Assembly: GCA_016713105.1 (NCBI GenBank)
Contig: JADJPS010000004.1
Span: 228,313 to 292,312, forward strand
Origin: Devosia sp.
Lineage (GTDB): Bacteria > Pseudomonadota > Alphaproteobacteria > Rhizobiales > Devosiaceae
Length of the DNA stretch: 64,000 bases
Reading direction: 5' to 3'
How positions within the stretch are numbered: position 1 is the stretch's first letter; each line of letters begins with the position of its first letter. The notes beneath the pieces are model-generated. The model had not been told where the DNA came from, made no database searches, and saw only the letters and a program-made list of their open reading frames with translations. This document shows positions 42,918-53,434 of the stretch, one piece after another. The position numbers and the translations under genes are program-made.

Positions 42918-44555
42918 TCAGCCCTTCATCTTGAGATAGGCGGCGACCAGCCCGCGCGTCGAGCTGTCGTGGCCATCGGCCTTCTGCGTCCCCTCGACCT
43001 TGGGCAGCAGGGCCTTGGCGAGCTGCTTGCCCAGTTCCACGCCCCACTGGTCGTAGGAGTTGACGCCCCAGATGGTGCCCTGGACGAACACCTTGTGCTC
43101 GTAGAGCGCCACGAGGCTGCCCAGCCGCTCCGGCGTCAGCCTGGGATAGATCAGGGTGTTCGACGGGCGGTTGCCGGGGAACAGCTTGTGCGGGGTCAGC
43201 GCCTTGATCCGCGCCTTGTCGAGCCCCTGCGCCGTCAGTTCGGCCACCACCTCGTCCTTGCTCTTGCCCAGCATCAGCGCCTCGGACTGCGCGAAGACGT
43301 TGGCGACCAGCTTGTCGTGGTGCGGCGGCATCGCCTCGTGCGGCTGCGCGGCGACGAGGAAATCCACCGGGATGACGTCGGTGCCCTGGTGGATCAGCTG
43401 GTAGAAGGCGTGCTGGCCATTGGTGCCGGGCTCGCCCCAGATGATCGGACCGGTCGGGTAGTCCACCGGCTTGCCGGCGAGGTTCACCGACTTGCCGTTC
43501 GATTCCATGTCCTGCTGCTGCAGGTAGGCGGCAAAGCGCGAGAGCCGCTGGTCGTAGGGCAGCACGGCGTGGGTCGAGAACCCCCAGGCGTTGCGGTACC
43601 ACACGCCGATGAGGCCCATGATCACCGGCAGGTTCTTTTCCAGCCTGGTCTTGAGGAAATGCTGGTCCATTTCGTAGGCGCCCTTGAGGAACGCCGCGAA
43701 ATTGTCGAAGCCGACGGCGATGGCGACCGGCAGGCCGATGGCCGACCACACCGAATAGCGGCCGCCGACCCAGTCCCAGAAGCCGAAGATGCGGTCCGGC
43801 TTGATGCCGAAATCAGCGCAGGCCTTGAGGTTGGTCGACAGTGCCGCGAAGTGGTCGGTCACAGCCGCCTCGCCCAGGGCATTGGCGATCCAGGCGCGGG
43901 CGGTGGCCGCGTTGGTCATGGTCTCGTCGGTGGTGAAGGTCTTGGAGGCGACGATGAACAGCGTGCGCCTGGGGTCGAGCCGCTTCAGCGTGTCGTGGAT
44001 GTGCGCGCCGTCGACGTTGGAGACGTAGTGCGCGCGCAGGTCTGGACGCGTATAGGGCTCGAGCGCCAGCGTCACCATCACCGGCCCGAGATCGGAACCG
44101 CCGATGCCGATATTGACGATGTCGGTGAAACTCTCGCCGGTCGCACCTTTCAGCGAACCGTCGCGGACCTGGTCGGAAAAGGCCTTCATCCCCGCCAGCA
44201 CGCCGCGCACCTCGGGCATCACGTCCTTGCCGTCGATCTTGACCGGCTTCGTCCCCTGGTAGCGCAGCGCCATGTGCTGCACGGCGCGATCCTCGGTGGT
44301 GTTGATGTGCTCACCCGCCCACATCGCGTCGCGACGCGCCTCGACGCCGGCTACGCGGGCGAGGTCGAACAGCGCCTCCATGGCCCTGGCGTCGATCCGG
44401 TTCTTCGAATAGTCGAGCAGCAGGTCGCCGGCCTTGGCCGAGAAGGTCCCGAACCGCTTGGGATCGGCTGCGAACAGCTCGCGCATCGTCGTCTCGGCGA
44501 GGCGCTTGCGCGACTTCATCAGCGGGTTGAGGAGGGACTTGCGGCTCGCGGCCAT
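42918..44555 (-). CDS. pgi: glucose-6-phosphate isomerase
   Basis: A 545-residue Pgi, normal length. Signatures are NIGIGGSDLGPVM (about 146-158), the active-site stretch SKTFTTDETMTNA, WDWVGGRYSVWSAIG and the C-terminal VFVQGTIWGVNSYDQWGVELGK. It interconverts glucose-6-phosphate and fructose-6-phosphate, the latter feeding GlmS. The ATG at 44555 follows GGGAGA; upstream in-frame codons overlap tgt. It starts 20 bp after tgt ends. Confidence 0.96.
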   Translation of the reverse strand: MAASRKSLLNPLMKSRKRLAETTMRELFAADPKRFGTFSAKAGDLLLDYSKNRIDARAMEALFDLARVAGVEARRDAMWAGEHINTTEDRAVQHMALRYQGTKPVKIDGKDVMPEVRGVLAGMKAFSDQVRDGSLKGATGESFTDIVNIGIGGSDLGPVMVTLALEPYTRPDLRAHYVSNVDGAHIHDTLKRLDPRRTLFIVASKTFTTDETMTNAATARAWIANALGEAAVTDHFAALSTNLKACADFGIKPDRIFGFWDWVGGRYSVWSAIGLPVAIAVGFDNFAAFLKGAYEMDQHFLKTRLEKNLPVIMGLIGVWYRNAWGFSTHAVLPYDQRLSRFAAYLQQQDMESNGKSVNLAGKPVDYPTGPIIWGEPGTNGQHAFYQLIHQGTDVIPVDFLVAAQPHEAMPPHHDKLVANVFAQSEALMLGKSKDEVVAELTAQGLDKARIKALTPHKLFPGNRPSNTLIYPRLTPERLGSLVALYEHKVFVQGTIWGVNSYDQWGVELGKQLAKALLPKVEGTQKADGHDSSTRGLVAAYLKMKG

Positions 44556-44574
44556 GGCGCTTTCTCCCGACGTG

Positions 44575-45702
44575 TCAGAGCGCGGGAATGTCGCCCGCTG
44601 CCCAGGTTGCCCGCGTTTGTGCCGCATAATCGGCAAACGTACCAGCCTCGATCGCCTGCCGGGCGCCGATGCACAGCTGCTGGTAGTAGTGGAGGTTCAC
44701 CTGGCTGAGGATCATGGCGCCGAGCATCTCCTCGGTGCGGATCAGGTGATGCAGGTAGGCCCGGCTGAAGCGGCGGCAGTTGGGGTTGGGCGAGGCCTCG
44801 TCGAGTGGCCGCGGATCGTCCTTGTGCCGTGCATTCTTGAGGTTGATCACGCCCATGCTTGTGTAGGCATGGCCGTGCCGGCCGGCGCGGGTGGGATGCA
44901 CGCAGTCGAACATGTCGACGCCGCGCTCGATGCCGCCGAGGATATCGTCCGGCTTGCCCACGCCCATCAGGTAGCGCGGCTTGTCGGCCGGCAGCTCGGG
45001 CGTGATCTCGCTCAGCACCCGGAACATGGTCTCCTGCGGTTCCCCCACCGCCAGCCCGCCGATCGAGTAGCCGGTAAAGCCGATGGACCTGAGCCCTGCC
45101 GCCGAGCGGCCGCGCAGCTCGGCATTGTCGCCGCCCTGCACGATGCCATGCAGCGAACGGCGCGGCTGGTGGCCGAAGGCATCCTTGCTGCGCTGCGCCC
45201 AGCGCAGCGACAGCTCCATCGCCCGCTCCATCTCCCTGAACTCGGAGGGGAGCGGGATGCACTCGTCGAGCTGCATGATGATGTCGCTGTCGAGCAGCGT
45301 CTGGATCTCGATCGAGCGCTCCGGCGTCAACTCGTGCGCCGAGCCATCGATATGCGAGCGGAACGTCACGCCCTTCTCGGTGAGCTTCCTCAGCTTGGCC
45401 AGCGACATCACCTGGAAGCCGCCGGAATCGGTGAGGATCGGCCGCTGCCAGTCCATGAAGTCGTGCAGCCCGCCCAGCGCCGCGACGCGCTCGGCGCCGG
45501 GCCTCAGCATCAGGTGATAGGTGTTGCCGAGCAGGATGTCCGCGCCGGTGTCGCGTACCTGCTCGGGATACATCGCCTTGACGGTGCCGACGGTCCCCAC
45601 CGGCATGAAGGCAGGCGTATGCACCTCGCCGCGCCAGGTGTCGATGCGGCCGCGCCGGGCCATGCCGTCGGTGGCGATGAGGGTGAAGGCGTAATCGGTC
45701 AT
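44575..45702 (-). CDS. tgt: tRNA-guanine transglycosylase (queuine/preQ1), zinc site altered
   Basis: A 375-residue Tgt that inserts preQ1 at G34 of tRNAs. Catalytic Asp92 (TDSGGF) and Asp266 (MFDCV) are present, as are HGIVQGG and GGLAVGE. By eye, the zinc site (Cys318, Cys320, Cys323 and His349 of the Zymomonas enzyme) corresponds here to Ser304, Asn306, Cys309 and Val335, so three of four ligands are replaced. Start chosen at 45702 by family length; an in-frame ATG at 45738 is possible. queA lies close upstream on the same strand, with one gene between. Confidence 0.93.
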   Translation of the reverse strand: MTDYAFTLIATDGMARRGRIDTWRGEVHTPAFMPVGTVGTVKAMYPEQVRDTGADILLGNTYHLMLRPGAERVAALGGLHDFMDWQRPILTDSGGFQVMSLAKLRKLTEKGVTFRSHIDGSAHELTPERSIEIQTLLDSDIIMQLDECIPLPSEFREMERAMELSLRWAQRSKDAFGHQPRRSLHGIVQGGDNAELRGRSAAGLRSIGFTGYSIGGLAVGEPQETMFRVLSEITPELPADKPRYLMGVGKPDDILGGIERGVDMFDCVHPTRAGRHGHAYTSMGVINLKNARHKDDPRPLDEASPNPNCRRFSRAYLHHLIRTEEMLGAMILSQVNLHYYQQLCIGARQAIEAGTFADYAAQTRATWAAGDIPAL

Positions 45703-45746
45703 GCGGCGGGTATTAGCCGCACGATCGCCGTCTGTCATCCCCGCGT

Positions 45747-46313
45747 TCAGGCCGGCTTGCCAACGCCCACCGCGTAGCGCAGCAGCACGCCGCCGGTCTG
45801 GAGCGGCCGGGCTTCGAGCAGGGACAGGGACAGCGCTCCCGCGGCGGGCTTGAACAGCGGCGTGCCGGCCCCCAGGATCCCGGGCGCGAGGCAGATGCGG
45901 TATTCATCGACGAGGCCGGCGGGCAGCAGGCTGGCCAGCAGGTCCGCGCTGCCGAAAATGAAGATGTCACCCCCCTCCTCCGCCTTCAGCGCCCTGACCG
46001 CCGCCACGGCATCGCCGGAGAGGAGCCGGGTATTGTTCCACTCCGCCGATTGCAGCGTGTTTGACGCCACGGCCTTGGGGATGGCGTTCATCCGGTCGGC
46101 AACCGCGCCGGGCTCTTCCTTCTGCCAGTAGTCGGCCATGCCCTGGTAGGTCTTCCGCCCGAACAGCAGCAGGCCCATGGCATCGAGTTGCTGGATCGAG
46201 AACGCCTCCAGTTCGCTGCCCCAGACCGAGCCGTGGAAGCTGAGGTCCCACGGGTTCGGCCCCTCGAAGAAGCCATCGAGCGACATCACGTTCCAGACCA
46301 GCAGGCTGCGCAT
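45747..46313 (-). CDS. dihydrofolate reductase-like (RibD C-terminal domain) protein
   Basis: A 188-residue protein of the RibD-C/DHFR-like family, shown by VWNVMSLDGFFEGP at the N-terminus, LLFGRKTYQGM (about 49-59) and the later NADPH-binding region GDIFIFGSADLLASLL. Such proteins are common, cytoplasmic and of unknown substrate; they do not usually replace true DHFR. The start follows GGAGATG. It has its own promoter at 46345-46372. Confidence 0.85.
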   Translation of the reverse strand: MRSLLVWNVMSLDGFFEGPNPWDLSFHGSVWGSELEAFSIQQLDAMGLLLFGRKTYQGMADYWQKEEPGAVADRMNAIPKAVASNTLQSAEWNNTRLLSGDAVAAVRALKAEEGGDIFIFGSADLLASLLPAGLVDEYRICLAPGILGAGTPLFKPAAGALSLSLLEARPLQTGGVLLRYAVGVGKPA

Positions 46314-46344
46314 CGGACATCTCCATCACTTATCTTGTTCCTTA

Positions 46345-46372
46345 AGTATCCGGTCAACCACGGAACTGTCAA
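46345..46372 (-). promoter_or_regulatory. promoter of the DHFR-like gene
   Basis: On the minus strand TTGACA (46372-46367), a 16-bp spacer and GATACT (46350-46345) lie in the 71-bp gap after queA. A consensus -35 box with a 4/6 match to the -10 box. Confidence 0.5.
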
Positions 46373-46384
46373 GCGATCGCTTAA

Positions 46385-47461
46385 CTATTCCGCCCGGAAC
46401 AGCAGGCTCGCGTCACCGTAGGAATAGAACCGGTAGCCGGTGTCGATGGCGTGGCGATACGCCGCCTGCATCGTGTCGTATCCAGCAAAGGCCGAGACCA
46501 GCATGAACAGGGTCGAGCGCGGCAGGTGGAAATTGGTCATCAGCACGTCCACCGCGCTGAAACGGTAGCCGGGGGTGATGAAGATGTCGGTATCCCCCGA
46601 GAAGGGCTGCAGCGTACCGGTGGCCCGCGCTGCGCTTTCCAGCAGCCTGAGGCTGGTCGTCCCCACCGCGACGATCCTGCCGCCCCTGGCCTTCGCCGCG
46701 CGGATGCGCTCGACCACGTCGGCGGGGATCTCTCCCCATTCGGCGTGCATGACGTGGTCGGCCGTGTCCTCGACCTTGACCGGCAGGAACGTCCCTGCCC
46801 CAACATGCAGCGTCACCCGCTCGATGCCGACGCCGAGGTCGGCCAGTTGCTGCAGCAGGCGCTCGGTGAAGTGCAGGCCGGCGGTGGGGGCGGCGACGGC
46901 GCCGTCCCTTTGGGCATAAACCGTCTGGTAGTCGGTCCGGTCCCGCTCCTCGAGTTCACGCTTGAGCCCGATATAGGGCGGCAGCGGCATCGCGCCGAAG
47001 GCCTTGATCGCCTCGTCGAGATAGGCGCCGGCGAGATCGAAGCGCAGCGTCACCTGCCCCCCCTCTGCCACCGCCTCGACGCTCGCATCCAGCGCGCCGA
47101 GCATGCACGCATTGTCGGATTCGTGCCCGAAGCTCAGGCGGTCGCCGGCCTTGAGGCGCTTGGCGGGACGGGCGAAGGCGAGCCAGGTGCTGTCGTCGAC
47201 CCGCTTGTGCAGGTTGAACGAGACGCTGGCGCGATACTCGCCGCGGATGCGGGTACCCCTGAGTTCGGCCGGCAGCACACGGGTGTCGTTGACGACGAGG
47301 AGATCGCCGGGGCGAAGGAGCCGCGTGAGATCGGTGACGCGGGCATCCTCGAGCGGCAGGCCCGGGCGGACGACCAGCATCCGGGCGGCATCGCGCGGCT
47401 CGACCGGGTGCAGCGCGATACGCTCGGGCGGCAGTTCGAAATCGAAGGCGTCGACGCGCAT
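46385..47461 (-). CDS. queA: S-adenosylmethionine:tRNA ribosyltransferase-isomerase
   Basis: A 358-residue QueA with the family's DFELPPERIALHPVEPRDAARML start, LLVVNDTRVLPAEL, PTAGLHFTERLL and NFHLPRSTLFMLVSAFAG. It converts preQ1 in tRNA to epoxyqueuosine, the step after Tgt. The upstream gene's TGA overlaps its ATG (TGATG), so it is translated as part of a coaD-to-queA operon. Confidence 0.96.
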   Translation of the reverse strand: MRVDAFDFELPPERIALHPVEPRDAARMLVVRPGLPLEDARVTDLTRLLRPGDLLVVNDTRVLPAELRGTRIRGEYRASVSFNLHKRVDDSTWLAFARPAKRLKAGDRLSFGHESDNACMLGALDASVEAVAEGGQVTLRFDLAGAYLDEAIKAFGAMPLPPYIGLKRELEERDRTDYQTVYAQRDGAVAAPTAGLHFTERLLQQLADLGVGIERVTLHVGAGTFLPVKVEDTADHVMHAEWGEIPADVVERIRAAKARGGRIVAVGTTSLRLLESAARATGTLQPFSGDTDIFITPGYRFSAVDVLMTNFHLPRSTLFMLVSAFAGYDTMQAAYRHAIDTGYRFYSYGDASLLFRAE

Positions 47462-47856
47462 CAGGGGCCGGTGCAGCTCACGGCCCAGACGCCGCGGCCG
47501 GGGATGCGGAGGGTGCCGCCATGGACGAACGCCCCGCCCTCCTCGGCCTTGAACAGGCGCAGTTGTGCGATGATGGCGCTCATCGGTTCGTCAACCGCGT
47601 CGATCAGGATGACGTCGTCGGTCTCGAAGGCCTGGCCCACCAGCACGGGCTCACCCGGCCCGTAGGCCGCCGAACTGGCCCACACCTGTTCGCCGACCGA
47701 GATATTGACCCCGACAACCGCCAGGAAATCGACGCTGCCGACGAGGAAGTCGAACGTCGCCTCGCCATCGGGCGCGGCGCAGTTGATCCACTCGGTCGCC
47801 AGCGACGGCGTGGCGAGGCCGCAAAGGCTGAGTGCGAGTGCGGCCGCACGAATCAT
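47461..47856 (-). CDS. small secreted protein of unknown function
   Basis: A 131-residue protein with a clear Sec signal (residues 1-20, ending SLATEW) and two cysteines in the mature part (INCAAP, VSCTGP) that could form a disulfide. No family recognised. It lies between a cyclophilin gene (4-bp overlap) and queA (1-bp overlap), so it is certainly expressed with them. Periplasmic location inferred. Confidence 0.75.
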   Translation of the reverse strand: MIRAAALALSLCGLATPSLATEWINCAAPDGEATFDFLVGSVDFLAVVGVNISVGEQVWASSAAYGPGEPVLVGQAFETDDVILIDAVDEPMSAIIAQLRLFKAEEGGAFVHGGTLRIPGRGVWAVSCTGP

Positions 47857-48329
47857 GCGGCGATGTCCGCCGCGACCTTCACCGTGACCATCTTGTCGGG
47901 ATCCTTCACCGGCTCGCCGCGCTTGATCTTGTCGACATTGTCCATGCCCTCGATCACCTTGCCCCAGACGGTATACTGGCGGTCGAGGAAGCGGGCGTCG
48001 CCGAAGCAGATGAAGAACTGCGAATTGGCGCTGTCCGGGTTCTGCGCGCGCGCCATCGAGGCGGTCCCGCGCACGTGCGGCTCGGCACTGAACTCCTGCT
48101 TCAGGTTGGGGTATTTCGATCCGCCCATGCCGGTGCCGGTCGGGTCGCCCGTCTGCGCCATGAAGCCGTCGATGACGCGGTGGAAGACCACGCCGTCATA
48201 AAAGCCCTCGCGCGCCAGCTTCTTGATATGGGCCACGTGGTTGGGCGCGAGGTCGGGCCGCATCCGGATGGCAACTGTTCCCTTGGTGGTCTCGACGACC
48301 AGGGTGTTCTCGGGGTCGGCGTAAGCCAT
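47853..48329 (-). CDS. ppiB: peptidyl-prolyl cis-trans isomerase, cytoplasmic cyclophilin
   Basis: A 158-residue cyclophilin with the active-site block FYDGVVFHRVIDGFMAQTGD (about 43-62), the GTASMARAQNPDSANSQFFI block and a C-terminal VWGKVIEGMD. No signal peptide, so it acts in the cytoplasm. It lies 11 bp after a second, membrane-anchored cyclophilin and overlaps the next gene by 4 bp. Confidence 0.93.
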   Translation of the reverse strand: MAYADPENTLVVETTKGTVAIRMRPDLAPNHVAHIKKLAREGFYDGVVFHRVIDGFMAQTGDPTGTGMGGSKYPNLKQEFSAEPHVRGTASMARAQNPDSANSQFFICFGDARFLDRQYTVWGKVIEGMDNVDKIKRGEPVKDPDKMVTVKVAADIAA

Positions 48330-48340
48330 GAACTCGGTCC

Positions 48341-48907
48341 TTACTTGTATTCGATCTTGGCGGAGATGATCTTGTCCGGGCTGGCCGGCGGCTCGCCCTT
48401 GGCGATCATGTCGACGAATTCCATGCCGGAAGCGACCTTGCCCCAGATGGTGTACTGGCCGTCGAGCCAGGGGGCGTCGGCGAACATGATGAAGAACTGC
48501 GAGTTGGCGCTGTCCGGATCGTTGGTGCGCGCCGCCGCGACGATGCCGCGGCTGAAGTGCACTGAGGTGTTGAATTCGGCCTTGAGGTCGGGGAGATCGG
48601 AGGCACCCATGCCGGTGCCGGTCGGATCACCGCCCTGCGCCATGAAGCCATCGATGACGCGATGGAACACGATGCCGTCGTAGAAGCCCTGCCCGGTCAG
48701 CTCGACCACCCGCTGCACATGGCTCGGCGCCAGTTCCGGCAGCAGTTCGATGTCGACGACGCCGTCCTTGAGCTCGAGCATCCAGTGCGGCTTGCCATCC
48801 TGCGCCACGGCAGGCTTGGGATTGGCGAGGGAGAACGCGAAGACCACGGCCACGGCCGCGAGGAGGACGCCGATGATGAGGCCGGCGCGCTTGAGGGATT
48901 CGGTCAT
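48341..48907 (-). CDS. ppiA: peptidyl-prolyl cis-trans isomerase, exported or membrane-anchored cyclophilin
   Basis: A 188-residue cyclophilin with an N-terminal hydrophobic segment (about 8-27) that is either a signal (cleavage near PAVAQ) or an anchor. The cyclophilin core (FYDGIVFHRVIDGFMAQGGD, then ANSQFFIMFAD) faces the periplasm. Its ATG overlaps the coaD stop by 4 bp. Twin cyclophilins after one another are common in Hyphomicrobiales. Confidence 0.92.
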   Translation of the reverse strand: MTESLKRAGLIIGVLLAAVAVVFAFSLANPKPAVAQDGKPHWMLELKDGVVDIELLPELAPSHVQRVVELTGQGFYDGIVFHRVIDGFMAQGGDPTGTGMGASDLPDLKAEFNTSVHFSRGIVAAARTNDPDSANSQFFIMFADAPWLDGQYTIWGKVASGMEFVDMIAKGEPPASPDKIISAKIEYK

Positions 48908-49395
48908 GATTTCTTGAGTGCCTCGAAGACGATGGGCGGGACGAACTTGGAGATGTCGCCCCCGAGCTGCGCGATCTGGCGCACGAGCGTGGCCGAGATG
49001 TGGCGGACCGGGGGGGAGGATGGCAGGAACACCGTCTGCAGGTCCGGCGCCATCTGGGCGTTCATGCCCACCATCTGCATCTCGTAATTGTAGTCGGTGG
49101 TGTCGCGCAGGCCGCGAATGATCAGCTTGGCGCCGTGCTCGCGCGCTGCAGTGACCGCGAGCCCGTCGAAATCGACGAACTTGAACTCGGTCTCGGTGCG
49201 CCGGCCGACCGGATCGAGCACCGCCCTGAGCAGCGTCAGTCGGTCCTCATGGGTGAACAGCGGTGTCTTGGTGGCGTGCCGCCCGACTGCGACGACCAGG
49301 GTGTCGACCAGCTTGCAGGCGCGCTCTATGACGTCGAGGTGGCCATTGGTCAGCGGGTCGAAGGAACCCGGATAAAAGCCCACGAGTTTGGCCAT
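48904..49395 (-). CDS. coaD: phosphopantetheine adenylyltransferase
   Basis: A 163-residue CoaD that adenylates 4'-phosphopantetheine in coenzyme A synthesis. The nucleotidyltransferase motif is FYPGSFDPLTNGHLDVIERA (about 7-26, TxxH as TNGH). Further blocks are RGLRDTTDYNYEMQM and VRHISATLVRQIA. The ATG at 49395 follows GGGGAGG. It heads the operon leading to queA. Confidence 0.96.
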   Translation of the reverse strand: MAKLVGFYPGSFDPLTNGHLDVIERACKLVDTLVVAVGRHATKTPLFTHEDRLTLLRAVLDPVGRRTETEFKFVDFDGLAVTAAREHGAKLIIRGLRDTTDYNYEMQMVGMNAQMAPDLQTVFLPSSPPVRHISATLVRQIAQLGGDISKFVPPIVFEALKKS

Positions 49396-49580
49396 GAAAG
49401 GCGCCCTCCCCTTGGTGTTCGCGCCGGTTTGTGTCACGGCGGGCCGACGATGGCAAGACGAAGGGCCTGCGGCCTCATGACGGCGCCCAGGGTTCGAGGC
49501 GACCGTTGCGCAGGCTGGGAGCCGGCGCCTTCGAACCGCCCGATGAAGCGGACCCCGTCGCGCGCCGGGCCCGCCTCGCC

Positions 49581-50201
49581 TCAGGCCTTCTTCATCAGCG
49601 ACAGCCACACCCCGCCGGCCATCAGCACCACCCCGGACACGCGATTCATCGCCCGCACCCGGGCAGTCGTGAGCAAGTCGCGGGCGCGTCCGGCAATCAG
49701 GGCATAGACCGAATCGGTCAGCGTGGCGACGGTCATCACGATCAGCCCCAGTACCACGATCTGGTCGAAGGCCGGTCGGCTCATGTCGACGAACTGGGGC
49801 AGGAAGGCCCCGAGGAACAGCAGCGTCTTGGGGTTGGACAGGTTGATGAAAGCGCCCTGCCAGACGTAGCGCCCCAGGGGCAGCCGCTCTCCGGCCTGCC
49901 CCATCTCGAGCTTGCCGGACGAGGTGAACATCTTGAAGCCGATCCAGATCAGATAGGCGGCTCCGACCAGCTTGATGAGTGTGAAAGCCTCGGCAACGAG
50001 GTTCATCACAACCTGCAAGCCTAGCGCCACCACGAGCACCATGCCCAACATCGAAATCTCGGTGCCCAGGATAGTCAGGAGACCCGCCTTCGTGCCGCGA
50101 GCGAGCGCGTTCGCCACGACGACCGTGACCGAAGGACCAGGCACGATCGAAAACACCAGGCAGGCGGCGATGTAGGGGAGCAGAATGGCGGGGTCGATCA
50201 T
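49581..50201 (-). CDS. LysE/RhtB-family exporter
   Basis: A 206-residue membrane protein with about six helices and the family's N-terminal PGPSVTVVVANALARGTKAG (about 21-40) and middle NLSNPKTLLFLGAFLPQF (about 117-134). The family exports amino acids or homoserine lactones. The ATG at 50201 follows GAGGA. A loose inverted repeat near 49491-49537 lies beyond its end. Confidence 0.9.
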   Translation of the reverse strand: MIDPAILLPYIAACLVFSIVPGPSVTVVVANALARGTKAGLLTILGTEISMLGMVLVVALGLQVVMNLVAEAFTLIKLVGAAYLIWIGFKMFTSSGKLEMGQAGERLPLGRYVWQGAFINLSNPKTLLFLGAFLPQFVDMSRPAFDQIVVLGLIVMTVATLTDSVYALIAGRARDLLTTARVRAMNRVSGVVLMAGGVWLSLMKKA

Positions 50202-50408
50202 CAGCGGGTCCTCGTTGCGAGCGTCGAGCCAGCCACACTTGTCTGAGCCTGGCAAGCCGACCGTTCGAGAAAACCCGATCTCACGGAACAGGCGGATTGA
50301 TCAACATATTTCCGCAATCCTACCGCATATTTCCTACATACTCCGCCAATCCAACGACATTGATAACTCCGGATGAATCGATTGATGCTCGCCCTGCCCG
50401 GCCATCAA

Positions 50409-53183
<2,775 letters not shown>

Positions 53184-53434
53184 TAGGGCTGTTTTCTGCT
53201 GGGGACCCGGTTGGGCCGGCTTACGCGATTCCGGTTCACAACGCGACCGCCAGGGTGCCGCGCGTGTCCCGCTTCCCCAGTCATTTGGGCATTCCGATGG
53301 CAGGCTGCCACCCCGATGTCGCCGCCTCGGCCGAAATCGCCTGCAAACTGGACGATATCAGGCCCGGCATTCTGGACGAACGCGCACCGAGGCCTTAGTA
53401 ATCCCCGCCCATTGACGCCGATTGAGGGCTGCCC

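Noticed and set aside
49491..49537. Inverted repeat GGTTCGAGGCG...CGCCTTCGAACC after the LysE-family gene
   Set aside because: Arms differ by an extra base and the loop is about 25 nt; no U-tract. Too weak to call a terminator.
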